NCBI RefSeq assembly: GCF_040500525.1
Contig: NZ_CP159404.1
Location: forward strand, 1 to 64,000
Origin: Azospirillum formosense
GTDB taxonomy: Bacteria > Pseudomonadota > Alphaproteobacteria > Azospirillales > Azospirillaceae
Length of the DNA stretch: 64,000 nucleotides
Direction: 5' to 3'
A model generated the notes under the pieces. The model saw only the letters and a program-made list of their open reading frames with translations. It was not told where the DNA came from and searched no databases. Position numbers and translations under genes: made by a program. The stretch's first letter is position 1. The number at the start of each line of letters is the position of its first letter. Below, one piece after another: positions 1 through 8,336 of the stretch.

Positions 1-1248
1 ATGAGCAAGATCGCGACACCCGGCGCGCTGCAACTGGTTCTGTTCGAGCTGGAGGACCGCTCCCAGTCGCACCTGATCGCGCTGTACGATCTGGCGCCGC
101 GCTACGTCTTCGCCTCGCGCGACGGTGGACGGTCCGCGGAGACCGCGCCGGCGAAGGGCAATTTCGTCGCGTCGATCAAGCGCGAGTTCACCTATCACGG
201 CAGCACCTTCCACCTGACCATCCAGCCCGCCCGTCTGACCAAGATGGTCAACCGCGAGCAAGTCAGCCGCGACCAGGTCAACCGCGATGACGGGGCCGCC
301 CAGGCCGACGGCCAGACCGAGATCGAATACGAGGTCTTCCCCGCCGAGCGCGAGCAGGTGGTGGAGCATGTGGTGCGCCGCCTCGCCATGGACCGCTCGC
401 GCCTGTCGCTGGGCGGCGAGAACCGCGACAAGGTCCAGATGCGCTTCACCCTCTACGAAATCCAGCGCGAGCTGAAGGCGGTCGGCCACACGCTGTCGAT
501 CCGCGACATCCGCGAATCGCTGACCATCCTGGCGCGCTCGCGCATCATCATCGGCAAGCCGGCGGAGGGGGTGAAGAAGGGCCGCGGGGCCAACCTGCTG
601 GAGTCCACGGCCTTCCCGGTGCTGGCCATCCGCTCCCGCCCCGACCTGATCGGCGACGAGGGGGGCGACGAGGAAACCCACCTGCAGTTCAACCCGCTGG
701 TCTCCTCGGCCATCCGGAACCTGGAGTTCAAGCCGGTCAGCTACCAGTGGCTGATGCGGCTGAAGAGCCCGGTGTCCCGCTGGCTCTACAACCGCCTCAG
801 CGCCGAGTACGACTATTCGGGGGCGGAGGTGCCGGGTGACCTGGGCGCCAAGGCGATGACGCTCTCGGCCGACGAGATCATCAAGAACAGCGGGATGAAT
901 GTGTGGAGCCGCCGCCGCGACACGCTGCGCGCGGTGACCTCCGCGGTGGATGCCCTGGTCGAGGAGGGCATCCTGACCAGCGCGGAAAAGCTTTATGACA
1001 AGGTGGGCGCCCGCATCGAGGGGATCACCTATGTGATGCTGCCCAGCGCCAAGTTCCTCGCCCAGGTGCGCAAGGCGCAGGCGGTGGAGAGCGCCAACGT
1101 GGCGGCCATGCGGGCGATCACCGGCGACGACCGCCGGCCCACCGATTTCGTGCCGGTCACCCCCGCCGCGACGGTGGAGACCCGGGCCCGCCGCGCCAAG
1201 CGGCTGACCGAGGAGCCGCCGCGTCTGCCCATGGTCGAGGCCGGCTGA
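1..1248 (+). CDS. Plasmid/chromid replication initiator protein (RepA-like)
   Basis: Predicted replication initiator of 415 residues, expected to bind the replicon's origin and start replication. The core (about 110-300) has the pattern I associate with Azospirillum-type plasmid initiators: an acidic lead-in ending in FPAERE (113-118), FTLYEIQREL (149-158), an SIRDIRESLTILARS helix pair (166-180) and SRWLYNRLSAEY (259-270), which read as winged-helix segments. Residues 83-96 contain a short tandem repeat (NREQVSRDQVNRD). The C-terminus is basic and probably disordered. The ATG is the first base of the window, which suggests the record was opened at this gene; any origin iterons would lie outside. 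A 7-bp-arm hairpin follows the stop. Partition genes are not adjacent but lie 48 kb away. Assignment to a Rep family is from recall of the sequence style, so the role is likely but not proven. Confidence 0.72.
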   Translation: MSKIATPGALQLVLFELEDRSQSHLIALYDLAPRYVFASRDGGRSAETAPAKGNFVASIKREFTYHGSTFHLTIQPARLTKMVNREQVSRDQVNRDDGAAQADGQTEIEYEVFPAEREQVVEHVVRRLAMDRSRLSLGGENRDKVQMRFTLYEIQRELKAVGHTLSIRDIRESLTILARSRIIIGKPAEGVKKGRGANLLESTAFPVLAIRSRPDLIGDEGGDEETHLQFNPLVSSAIRNLEFKPVSYQWLMRLKSPVSRWLYNRLSAEYDYSGAEVPGDLGAKAMTLSADEIIKNSGMNVWSRRRDTLRAVTSAVDALVEEGILTSAEKLYDKVGARIEGITYVMLPSAKFLAQVRKAQAVESANVAAMRAITGDDRRPTDFVPVTPAATVETRARRAKRLTEEPPRLPMVEAG

Positions 1249-1260
1249 GCGGAGCCCCGC

Positions 1261-1280
1261 GACCGGGCTCAGTCCCGGTC
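1261..1280. terminator. Hairpin between convergent rep and ohrR genes
   Basis: Perfect inverted repeat GACCGGG (1261-1267) / CCCGGTC (1274-1280) with a 6-nt loop, lying 13 nt after the rep stop codon and overlapping the last codons of the convergent ohrR. It has no T-run on either side. It probably works as a bidirectional terminator or mRNA-end stabiliser, which is an inference from position. Confidence 0.4.
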
Positions 1281-1724
1281 GGCGGCGGCGTTCAGCGAAT
1301 CGCGCAGGCGCAGCAGGGCGTCGCGCAGTCCGCCGAGGTCGGGCAACGGGCAGTTCGCCGCCGCGGCGATGTGCTCCGGCAGCGCCGTCGCCCGCTCGCG
1401 CAGGGCGGTGCCCTGCGGGGTCAGGTGGATGCGCACCAGCCGCTCGTCCACCGGATCGCGCCCGCGGGTGACCAGCCCCTGCCCTTCCATCCGCTTCAGC
1501 AGCGGGGTCAGCGTGCCGCTGTCGAGCAGCAGCCGCTCCCCCAGGGCCTTCATGGTCTGGCCGTCCTGCTCCCAGAGAAGGAGCATCACCAGATACTGCG
1601 GGTAGGTCAGTTCCAGCGCTTCCAGAAGCGGGCGGTACACCCGCGTCATCGCCAGATTCGCCGAATACAGGGCGAAGCAGGCCTGGTTGGCCAGAAGCAG
1701 CGGGTTGTCGTTCTCGGTGCTCAT
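1269..1724 (-). CDS. ohrR: Organic hydroperoxide-sensing MarR-family repressor OhrR
   Basis: MarR-family winged-helix repressor (151 aa) that senses organic hydroperoxides by cysteine oxidation and represses ohr. The peroxidatic Cys is C16 in the N-terminal helix (NQACFALYSA), followed by the Tyr-rich helix and the TYPQYLVMLLLWE segment. The wing has TLTPLLKRMEGQGLVTR. A second Cys (C125) near the C-terminus makes this a probable 2-Cys OhrR. The ATG at 1724 is chosen because it gives the standard family length and has a GGGAA-type ribosome site; an upstream in-frame start at 1814 would add a non-homologous leader. It lies upstream of nothing on its own strand but is immediately downstream of ohr (same strand, 114 nt apart), the classic pairing. 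Operator-like palindromes sit upstream of ohr. Confidence 0.9.
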   Translation of the reverse strand: MSTENDNPLLLANQACFALYSANLAMTRVYRPLLEALELTYPQYLVMLLLWEQDGQTMKALGERLLLDSGTLTPLLKRMEGQGLVTRGRDPVDERLVRIHLTPQGTALRERATALPEHIAAAANCPLPDLGGLRDALLRLRDSLNAAADRD

Positions 1725-1838
1725 CGTTCGGGGGTTCCCAGCCAGGGACGCGTCGCGGGCCTGTTGCGTGCGACCCCATAGCGCATGGGGATATGGCACG
1801 CAACACGCCCGCAAGCATGAAACCCTGTTATGCGCCCG

Positions 1839-2258
1839 TCACGCGATGACCGTGTTCACCGCGATGTTGCCCTTGGTCGCGTGGCTGTAGGGGCAGACCT
1901 TGTGGGCGCGGGCCACCAGATCCTCGGCCGCCGCCTTGTCCAGGCCGGGCAGCGAGACGGTGAGGTCCACCGCGAGGCCGAAGCCCTCGCCGTCGTCGCG
2001 CGGGCCGATGCCGACCTGGGCGGTGACGGTGGCGTCCGCCGGAACGGCGATCTTGTCGCGGCCGCCGACGAACTTCATGGCGCCGATGAAGCAGGCCGAA
2101 TAGCCGGCGGCGAACAGCTGCTCGGGGTTGGTGGCGCCGCCCTTGCCGCCCAGCTCCTTTGGAGCGGCCAGCGCCACCGACAGCAGGCCGTCGTCGCTCT
2201 CCGCCTTGCCGTCACGTCCGCCGGTGGCCGTCGCCTTGGCTGTGTAGAGGGTCTTCAT
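1839..2258 (-). CDS. ohr: Organic hydroperoxide resistance protein Ohr (OsmC superfamily)
   Basis: Cytoplasmic thiol peroxidase of 139 aa that reduces organic and fatty-acid hydroperoxides, normally using lipoyl proteins as electron donors. Both catalytic cysteines are present: C56 in GYSACFIGAMKFV and C122 in KVCPYSHATKGN. R15 and E47, which position the peroxidatic Cys in this family, are also in place. The start at 2258 (MKTLYTAKATATGG) matches the family N-terminus and has a strong AAGGAG site 9 nt upstream. It is transcribed toward ohrR. Palindromic sequences at 2347-2392 in its promoter region are good candidates for OhrR binding. Length and motifs are typical; nothing is missing. Confidence 0.95.
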   Translation of the reverse strand: MKTLYTAKATATGGRDGKAESDDGLLSVALAAPKELGGKGGATNPEQLFAAGYSACFIGAMKFVGGRDKIAVPADATVTAQVGIGPRDDGEGFGLAVDLTVSLPGLDKAAAEDLVARAHKVCPYSHATKGNIAVNTVIA

Positions 2259-2344
2259 TGCGTTCACTCCTTGGAACAGATGGATCGTTTCGATCGGGGA
2301 AGCGGGTTGCCGCTTGTTGTCGAAGCGGACTGTCGCGCAAAATC

Positions 2345-2392
2345 GAATTGCACGCAATGTAATTTATCATGCGCAATTGAATTGCGCGCAAT
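2345..2392. promoter_or_regulatory. Candidate OhrR operator (palindromes upstream of ohr)
   Basis: The AT-rich patch upstream of ohr holds a perfect 17-nt palindrome GCGCAATTGAATTGCGC (2371-2387), overlapped by ATTGCGCGCAAT (2381-2392), and a second copy of the latter with one change, ATTGCACGCAAT (2347-2358). The two ATTGCrCGCAAT sites start 34 bp apart. OhrR repressors are known to bind AATTG-rich palindromes beside ohr, so the assignment rests on position and symmetry. Confidence 0.6.
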
Positions 2393-2448
2393 GCATCTCG
2401 GGAATGGCGTTCCGGCACGTTTCTCGCAGGGACTGAGAAGGCGCGGCG

Positions 2449-3129
2449 TCAGGGCGTGCGCCGGTACTCCCAGAGGAAGCTGCCGTTGTGACCGCACCAA
2501 TAGCCGCTGGCGGCGCGGTTGGGCTCCAGGTCGGGGATGACGACCCCGCCGTCCGCTGCGGCGACCAGGATGAGGCCACCCCCTTCGGCGTCGGGCGTGC
2601 CGACGATCAACCGGCCCTGGTCGTCCAACCGCCCGATGCCGGAGAAATTGCATATCCAGCGTCCCGCCGAGGGTTCGGCGCCGCTGACGCTGACGGCGAC
2701 CGTGCCGTCGCGCAGGGCGATGGCGGCGATGCCGATGAACCCTTCATGGTCGAAGCGCCCCACGTAGCGTCCGGCGGGCGACGAGGGTGCCGCCGGATCG
2801 CTGCGGAAGGACAGAACCGCCACGCGCCCGTCATAGGCGCGGCGCAGGCAGGCCGTGTCGGCGCGGCAGGAATCGCGGTCGCGCAGCCACGCCCGTTGGT
2901 CGGCCTTCACGGCCGTCCCGGCGGCGCCCTCCTCCGGGCTGGCGCCGGACAGTTGCTCCAGGGCGGCGCGGTAGGACGCGGCCAGCCGCTCGTCCAGCGC
3001 GGAGAGCGCCGGGTCGGCGCAGATCGCCTTTTCCGTGGGGGTTGCGGCCTTGGAGCAGGGGAAGCCCGCCGCGCCGGCGGCGGTCGGCAACGCCAGGAGG
3101 CCAAGGGCGAGCAGCGCTGGGCGGAGCAT
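2449..3129 (-). CDS. LprI-type (DUF1311) secreted protein
   Basis: Secreted or periplasmic protein of 226 aa. It starts with an Ala/Leu-rich signal peptide (about 1-21) followed by the LprI-N/DUF1311 module (FPCSKAATPTEKAICADPALSALDERL...), which has paired cysteines and the QRAWLRDRDSC motif. LprI-type domains inhibit lysozyme in some bacteria; whether this one does is unknown. The C-terminal half (about 115-226) looks beta-rich with two further Cys (WICNF, YWCGHN) and a fold I cannot name. The start at 3129 was chosen because it opens directly into the signal peptide and has AGGGAA upstream; an in-frame start at 3186 would add 19 Arg-rich residues. A second, unrelated-tail LprI gene occurs at 14763-15377. 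Confidence 0.75.
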   Translation of the reverse strand: MLRPALLALGLLALPTAAGAAGFPCSKAATPTEKAICADPALSALDERLAASYRAALEQLSGASPEEGAAGTAVKADQRAWLRDRDSCRADTACLRRAYDGRVAVLSFRSDPAAPSSPAGRYVGRFDHEGFIGIAAIALRDGTVAVSVSGAEPSAGRWICNFSGIGRLDDQGRLIVGTPDAEGGGLILVAAADGGVVIPDLEPNRAASGYWCGHNGSFLWEYRRTP

Positions 3130-3571
3130 GCGGTTTCCCTTCGACGGTCGGACCCCGACTCTGCCGTGGCGGCGGATTGCGGTCAACCCATCCTCCGGGG
3201 ATGGCCCGGCCCGATGTCTTTCCGCCGGGCCTGAACAGCAGGAGATCCGCGCCTCGCAGCGCTGCAGAAGTCACCGCCGTCACAGCGCTGCGACGAACTC
3301 TTTTAACAGCGCTGCGATAACTTGGGTTCGCAAGAGATGATGCGCCGTTTTCTTCCAAGTTGTGCGCTGCATCATAGTAATGGAAGCCATGCGTTATCGG
3401 CGCGTTGGCTTTCGCGGCGGCGGTGCCATTATATCCAGGCAGGCAGCACCGCCCCTCCGCCGGCATCGCGCAGGCCCCTTCCACGGCCAGCCGCCGACCC
3501 CGGCGCCCGAGCGGCACCGCCAGAGACATTCCCATCGAACCGCGGCCCCCGATGCCGCCATGAGGACAGCC
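3130..3571. other. Intergenic region with three CAGCGCTG palindromic sites
   Basis: About 440 bp between the divergent LprI gene and the small protein at 3572, with no convincing gene. It holds three palindromic copies of CAGCGCTG at 3257-3264, 3283-3290 and 3307-3314 (26 and 24 bp apart); the last two share the extension CAGCGCTGCGA. The array looks like an operator or iteron set. The rest is ordinary GC-rich sequence. Confidence 0.5.
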
Positions 3572-3742
3572 ATGAACGCCGATAGCTTCGCGACCCCCCT
3601 GTCGTCCACCGAACTGCGCAACATCCGCCGCCAGGCGGAAGCCCTGCGGGCCGCCTACCTGCGCAGCCTGTTCCGCCGTCTGGTTGCGGCCTTCAACCGT
3701 CCGGGCACCCCGGCCAACGGCGGTCTGACCGCCGCCCGCTGA
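3572..3742 (+). CDS. Small helical protein of unknown function
   Basis: Predicted 56-residue protein. After about 10 residues it is one or two amphipathic helices (STELRNIRRQAEALRAAYLR then SLFRRLVAAF), ending in a Gly/Pro/Thr tail. The Arg-rich helix resembles the small alphaproteobacterial helical proteins of the DUF1127/RSP_7527 sort, but I cannot place it in a family. A GAGGA site lies about 6 nt before the ATG at 3572; an alternative ATG at 3560 adds four residues. It stands alone between the CAGCGCTG array and the phosphodiesterase gene. Codon use matches the neighbours, which supports it being real. Confidence 0.5.
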   Translation: MNADSFATPLSSTELRNIRRQAEALRAAYLRSLFRRLVAAFNRPGTPANGGLTAAR

Positions 3743-3848
3743 GGCGCACCCCGCACCACGGGTTCCCTGCACGCGGCCGGACCGTCCGGCCGCGACTTTT
3801 TCGTCCTCCTATGACCATTTCTAGCAAGATTCGTTAAGATTTTGCCGT

Positions 3849-3868
3849 GTATCATTTTCTAATGATAC
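3849..3868. promoter_or_regulatory. AT-rich perfect palindrome upstream of the HD-GYP gene
   Basis: Perfect inverted repeat GTATCATT (3849-3856) / AATGATAC (3861-3868) with a 4-nt spacer, centred about 40 bp before the ATG at 3899. Its AT content stands out from the flanks. It could be an operator or a leader hairpin; no known regulator is implied. Confidence 0.35.
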
Positions 3869-3898
3869 CCGAAATGGTGATGTGGGACGGGCGTAAAA

Positions 3899-4966
3899 AT
3901 GCAGGTTGTAATCGTCGATGACGATCCTTCCACGCTGTTCATCACCAGCGCGGTCATCCGGCGGATCGACGACGCGGAGCCCATCGGCATGGGCAGTCCG
4001 CTGGAGGCTCTGGACTGGCTGGCGGTCAACACGCCCGACCTGATCCTGATCGATCATGTCATGCCGGACCTCGACGGCATGGTCGTGCTGGAGCGCATCC
4101 GTGCCCAGCGGCATCTCGCCGACGTTCCGGTGGTGATGATCACCGCCGACACGTCGGTGAAGCTGCGGGTGGCCGCCCTTGAAAGCGGCTGCACCGATTT
4201 CCTGACCAAACCCATCGTCGTTCCCGAGCTGCTCGCCCGGGCGCAGAACCTTCTGCGCCTGCGGCTGGGCCAGCGGATGATGCGCGACCAGGCCGCCGTG
4301 CTGCGCAGCCGGGTGGAGGAGGCGACGGCCCAACTCCGCCAGCAGGCGCAGGAGCTGGTGGCCCGCCTCGCACGCGCCGCCGAATACCGCGACCCGGAAA
4401 CCGGCCTGCACATCGAGCGGATGGCGAGCTATTCGCGCGTCATCGCCGAAAGCCTCGGGCTCGACCCGGACGACTGCGCCCGGCTGGCCGAGGCCGCGCC
4501 GATGCACGACATCGGCAAGATCGGCATTCCCGACGCCATCCTGCTGAAGCCCGGCCGGCTGACCGACAGCGAAATGCAGGTGATGCGCGAGCATCCGGTG
4601 ATCGGCCACGCCGTGCTGCAGGGAAGCGAGCATCCCCTCATCTGCGAGGCGGCGGAGATCGCGCTGGGCCATCACGAGAAGTACGACGGCACCGGCTATC
4701 CCAAGGGTCTGCGGGGGGAGGAGATTCCGCTGGCCTGCCGCATCGTCGCCATCGCCGACGTCTTCGACGCCCTGACCACCGCCCGCCCCTACAAGACGCC
4801 CTGGCCGCTCGACACCGCGAAGGCCTACATCGTCGAGCACAGCGGCACCCATTTCGACCCGGTCTGCGTCGACGCCTTCCTGCGCGCCTGGACGTCGGTC
4901 CTCGCCATTCACGACGCCCATCCCGACCCGGATTTCACCGGGGCGGACTGCGCCGCGTTCCGCTAG
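3899..4966 (+). CDS. Response regulator with HD-GYP c-di-GMP phosphodiesterase domain (RpfG-like)
   Basis: Two-component output protein of 355 aa predicted to hydrolyse cyclic di-GMP. The receiver domain (1-120) has the acidic cluster DDD (7-9), phospho-acceptor D52 in LILIDHVMPDLDG and the switch Lys K104 (FLTKP). A coiled linker (about 125-160) leads to the HD-GYP domain, with the metal-binding HD at H203-D204 (MHDIGKIGIPD) and HHEKYDGTGYPKG (258-270) carrying the GYP signature; all key catalytic residues are present. The hybrid kinase gene starts only 12 nt after its stop, so the two are almost certainly co-transcribed and the kinase or its Hpt is the likely phosphodonor. A GGGACGGG ribosome site precedes the ATG. 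Confidence 0.93.
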   Translation: MQVVIVDDDPSTLFITSAVIRRIDDAEPIGMGSPLEALDWLAVNTPDLILIDHVMPDLDGMVVLERIRAQRHLADVPVVMITADTSVKLRVAALESGCTDFLTKPIVVPELLARAQNLLRLRLGQRMMRDQAAVLRSRVEEATAQLRQQAQELVARLARAAEYRDPETGLHIERMASYSRVIAESLGLDPDDCARLAEAAPMHDIGKIGIPDAILLKPGRLTDSEMQVMREHPVIGHAVLQGSEHPLICEAAEIALGHHEKYDGTGYPKGLRGEEIPLACRIVAIADVFDALTTARPYKTPWPLDTAKAYIVEHSGTHFDPVCVDAFLRAWTSVLAIHDAHPDPDFTGADCAAFR

Positions 4967-4978
4967 GCGGAGGCCGCG

Positions 4979-7900
4979 ATGCCGGACACCCCCGCTGCCC
5001 TTTCCCTGCCCGAACACGGTCACCGGGCCTACGCGTTCCGCTCCAGGGCGCTGGTCTCCGGGGTGTGGATGGCCGCGCTTCTGCTGATCGCGGCAGCCTG
5101 GACCGCGGCCTTCTACCTGACGGAGCGCGACCAGCGCGACGCGCTCCAGCGGGCCGAGCGCGACACCGGCAACCTGGCGCACATCATCGCGGAACAGACC
5201 ACCCGGGCCATCGCCGGCACCGACCGCATCCTGTCCTTCATCGGCTACGACCTGTACCGGCTGGGCAGCCAGAGCCCGCTGTTGCGCGACGTGATGCGGA
5301 ACGCCACGCTGGATTCGGACCTGCTGCTCCAGCTCGCCTACGCGGACGGCAAGGGCGACCTGATCCAGACCAGCGTGGACAACGCCCCGGCCCGGGTCAA
5401 CCTGGCCGACCGCGAGCATTTCCGCGTGCACAAGGAAGGAACGGTCGACGGGCTGTTCATCAGCCGTCCCGTCTTCGGGCGGGCGTCGGGCAAATGGTCG
5501 ATCCAGCTCAGCCGCAAGGTCACCGCCCCGGACGGCGGGTTCGGCGGGATGATCGTCGCCTCGCTGGACCCCTTCTACTTCGGGCGGACCTTCGACAATC
5601 TGAATGTGGGCGATGACGGCGTCATCTCCATCATCGGCCGCGACGGCATCCTGCGCGCGCGCAGCGTCATGGACAACCGCATCATTGGATTGGACCTCGG
5701 CAAATCGCCGATCCTGCAGGAGGCGGAGGCGAAAACACAAGGCTTCCTGCGTTCGGTCAGTCCCGTCGACGGGGTGGCCCGCCTGACCAGCTTCCGAAGC
5801 CTTCAGAATTACCCGCTGATCGTCAGCGCGGGCTTCGGCGAGGCGGAGTTCATGGCGGAGACCTGGGCGCGGCAGCGTGCCTACACCGTCGGGGCGGGCC
5901 TGACCACCGCCCTGCTGTTCGTCCTGGCCACGCTGGTGACGCTGCAGAGCCGCGCCCAGGAACGCTCCCACGCCACGCTGGACGAGACGGCCCGGCATCT
6001 GCGCGCCAGCAAGACGAAGCTGCGCGACATCGCCGAGACGGCCTCCGACTGGTTCTGGGAGATGGACGCCGACCTGTGCTTCGCCGGCGTCTCCGGCGCC
6101 TATGCCGGATCGATCCGCGACCCGGAGCTGTACCGCGGCCGGCGCTGCGAGGAGATCGCCCTGCGCGAGCCCGGCGACGACGTCCATTGGGAGAAGCAGC
6201 GCCGGACCCTGGAGGACCGGCAGCCCTTCCGCGATTTCGAATTCGCGGTGCACGGACCGGACGGCGACACCCGCATCTGGTCGCTCAGCGGCAAGCCGGT
6301 CTTCGACGACCAGGGCGCCTTCGCGGGCTACCGCGGCTCCGGCTCCGACGTGACGGAGCGGCGGCGGGCGGAACGGTCGCTGACCGACAGCGAGGGGCGC
6401 TACCGCGCCATGTTCGCCGCGGTCGGCCAGCCCATCGTGGTGACGGACCAGAACGCCGTGATCACCGGGTTCAACCCGGCGGCGGAAGCGCTTTTCGGCT
6501 ACCGCGAAGCGGAGATGATCGGGCGCAACGTCAGCGCCCTGATGCCGGACGGGCACGCCGTCAACCACGACCGCCTGTTCCGGGATTACCAGGCCAGCGG
6601 CCGCGGCAGCCCGAGCGGCGTGATCCGCGAGGTTCCGGTCCAGCGCGCCGACGGCCGGCTGGTCCCCACCGAGATCGCCCTGTCGAGCTGGCGCGCCGGC
6701 GGGCGCGAGCATTTCATCGGCGTCTTCCACGACCTGTCCAAGGCCAAGCAGATCGAGGCCGACCTCCGCCGCGCCCGCGACAGCGCCGAGCACGCCAACC
6801 GGATGAAGAGCGAGTTCCTGGCGACCATCAGCCACGAGATCCGCACGCCGATGAACGGCGTGCTGGGCACGCTGACCCTGCTGGACGGCGAAGGGCTGGA
6901 TGCGGAGGAGCGGCGTCTGGCCGGCGTCGCCCGCCGTTCGGCGGAAAGCCTGCTGCGGCTGCTCGACGACATCCTGGACTTCTCCAAGCTGGAGGCCGGT
7001 CGCATCGCCATCGAGGAGGAGACCTGCGCGCCCGGCGACCTCGCGGAGGCGGTGATGGCGGTGTTCCAGCCCTCGGCCGCGGACAAGGGGCTGACCCTGA
7101 CCTGCCACATGCTGCCCACCGTGCCGGAGGCGGTGGTCACCGATCCGGCCCGCCTGCGGCAGATCCTGTTCAATCTGGTCGGCAACGCGGTGAAGTTCAC
7201 CAGCGCCGGCCATGTGGCCGTGCGCGCCCGCCGCGGCGCCGACCTGCCGGACGGGCGTTTCCTTCTGGAGTTCGAGGTGGAGGACAGCGGCATCGGCATC
7301 GCCGCGGAGTCCCTCCCGTCGCTGTTCGACCGCTTCACCCAGGCCGACAGCTCGATCACCCGCCGCTATGGCGGCACCGGTCTGGGGCTGGCGATCTGCA
7401 AGGAGTTGTGCGGGCTGCTCGGCGGCATGATCTCCGTCACCAGCGCGCCGGGCAAGGGAAGCCTGTTCCAGGTCTCGGTCGCCTGCGCGCCGGGCGATCC
7501 GGCGGCGCTGCGCCCCGCCGCGGAGGCCCCGCCGGCCGCCCCCCTGCCCCCCTTGCGGGTCCTGGCGGTGGACGACAACGCGGTCAACCGGGACATCGTC
7601 CGCGGGCTGCTGGTGCGCGGCGGGCACAGCGTGGTCACCGCCGTCGATGGGGACGAGGCGGTGCGGACCGTGGAGCGGTCGGAGGAGCCCTTCGACGTGG
7701 TCCTGATGGACATCCAGATGCCGGGGATGGACGGGCTGACCGCCACCCGCCTGATCCGCGCCCTGCCGGCGCCGCGCAGCGGCGTTCCGGTGATCGCGCT
7801 GACCGCCCACGCCTCGGGCAGTTCGCTTCCCGAATGCATGGCGGCGGGCATGGACGGGTTCGTGCCGAAGCCGCTGCGTCCGGCGGCGCTCGATGCGGCG

Positions 7901-8311
7901 CTCCGCGCGGCCGTCGGCGGCCCCGCTCCCAAGCCGGTCGCCGAGGCGGCTCCGGAAACCACCCCAACCGCGGATCTGCTGGACCGCGAGCAGATGGACA
8001 GCGTGGCCGAAGCGCTCGGTCCGGAGTGCTGGTCCGAGGCCGTTCAAGGCTTTTCCCGCACCGCACGGGAACAGGTGGCGCGGATCAGCGCCGCCCTGGC
8101 CAGCGGCGAGGAGCACCGCCGCGCCGCCCACACGTTGAAGGGACTGTCCTGGAACGTGGGGGCGAAGCGGCTGGGCGACCTCGCGCTGGCGCTGGAAAAG
8201 GCACCGCCCGACGAGGCCCTGGCCCTGGCGGGAAGCCTGGAGGGCGTGCTGAAGGACAGCGTGGAAGCCCTGTCCGAACCCCTGCCCGAACCCCTGTCCG
8301 TGCCGTCGTGA
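4979..8311 (+). CDS. Membrane hybrid sensor histidine kinase (dCache-like, PAS-PAS-HisKA-HATPase-REC-Hpt)
   Basis: Large inner-membrane hybrid kinase (1110 aa). One TM helix at about 29-48 and another at about 300-322 bracket a periplasmic sensor of double-Cache/PDC type. Two PAS domains follow, the second ending in ERRRAERSL-like and KAKQIEADL-like linkers. The HisKA motif ISHEIRTPMNG has the phospho-accepting H619. The ATPase N box (FNLVGNAVKF) and G boxes (DSGIGI, YGGTGLGLAI) are intact. The receiver carries D911 (LMDIQMPGMDG), and the C-terminal Hpt domain has H1051 (AAHTLKGLSWN). The phosphorelay is therefore complete within one protein. It sits 12 nt after the HD-GYP regulator with GGCGGAGG before its ATG, so it probably controls c-di-GMP turnover through that partner. 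The ligand is unknown. Confidence 0.92.
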   Translation: MPDTPAALSLPEHGHRAYAFRSRALVSGVWMAALLLIAAAWTAAFYLTERDQRDALQRAERDTGNLAHIIAEQTTRAIAGTDRILSFIGYDLYRLGSQSPLLRDVMRNATLDSDLLLQLAYADGKGDLIQTSVDNAPARVNLADREHFRVHKEGTVDGLFISRPVFGRASGKWSIQLSRKVTAPDGGFGGMIVASLDPFYFGRTFDNLNVGDDGVISIIGRDGILRARSVMDNRIIGLDLGKSPILQEAEAKTQGFLRSVSPVDGVARLTSFRSLQNYPLIVSAGFGEAEFMAETWARQRAYTVGAGLTTALLFVLATLVTLQSRAQERSHATLDETARHLRASKTKLRDIAETASDWFWEMDADLCFAGVSGAYAGSIRDPELYRGRRCEEIALREPGDDVHWEKQRRTLEDRQPFRDFEFAVHGPDGDTRIWSLSGKPVFDDQGAFAGYRGSGSDVTERRRAERSLTDSEGRYRAMFAAVGQPIVVTDQNAVITGFNPAAEALFGYREAEMIGRNVSALMPDGHAVNHDRLFRDYQASGRGSPSGVIREVPVQRADGRLVPTEIALSSWRAGGREHFIGVFHDLSKAKQIEADLRRARDSAEHANRMKSEFLATISHEIRTPMNGVLGTLTLLDGEGLDAEERRLAGVARRSAESLLRLLDDILDFSKLEAGRIAIEEETCAPGDLAEAVMAVFQPSAADKGLTLTCHMLPTVPEAVVTDPARLRQILFNLVGNAVKFTSAGHVAVRARRGADLPDGRFLLEFEVEDSGIGIAAESLPSLFDRFTQADSSITRRYGGTGLGLAICKELCGLLGGMISVTSAPGKGSLFQVSVACAPGDPAALRPAAEAPPAAPLPPLRVLAVDDNAVNRDIVRGLLVRGGHSVVTAVDGDEAVRTVERSEEPFDVVLMDIQMPGMDGLTATRLIRALPAPRSGVPVIALTAHASGSSLPECMAAGMDGFVPKPLRPAALDAALRAAVGGPAPKPVAEAAPETTPTADLLDREQMDSVAEALGPECWSEAVQGFSRTAREQVARISAALASGEEHRRAAHTLKGLSWNVGAKRLGDLALALEKAPPDEALALAGSLEGVLKDSVEALSEPLPEPLSVPS

Positions 8312-8325
8312 GGCTCGGACAGGGG
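8291..8325. terminator. Long hairpin between convergent hybrid kinase and proX-like gene
   Basis: Perfect 10-bp inverted repeat CCCCTGTCCG (8291-8300) / CGGACAGGGG (8316-8325). The kinase stop codon lies in its 15-nt loop, and the end of the convergent transporter gene starts 11 nt later. There is no T-run, so it may act as a bidirectional transcript end through RNA structure. Confidence 0.45.
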
Positions 8326-8336
8326 GCTTGGGCCCG

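Noticed and set aside
3821..8131. Very long reverse-strand open frame (over 1400 codons) across the kinase region
   Set aside because: It is antisense to two clear signalling genes with intact motifs; such frames arise from the high GC content, and its product is Arg/His/Gln/Gly-rich with no domain.
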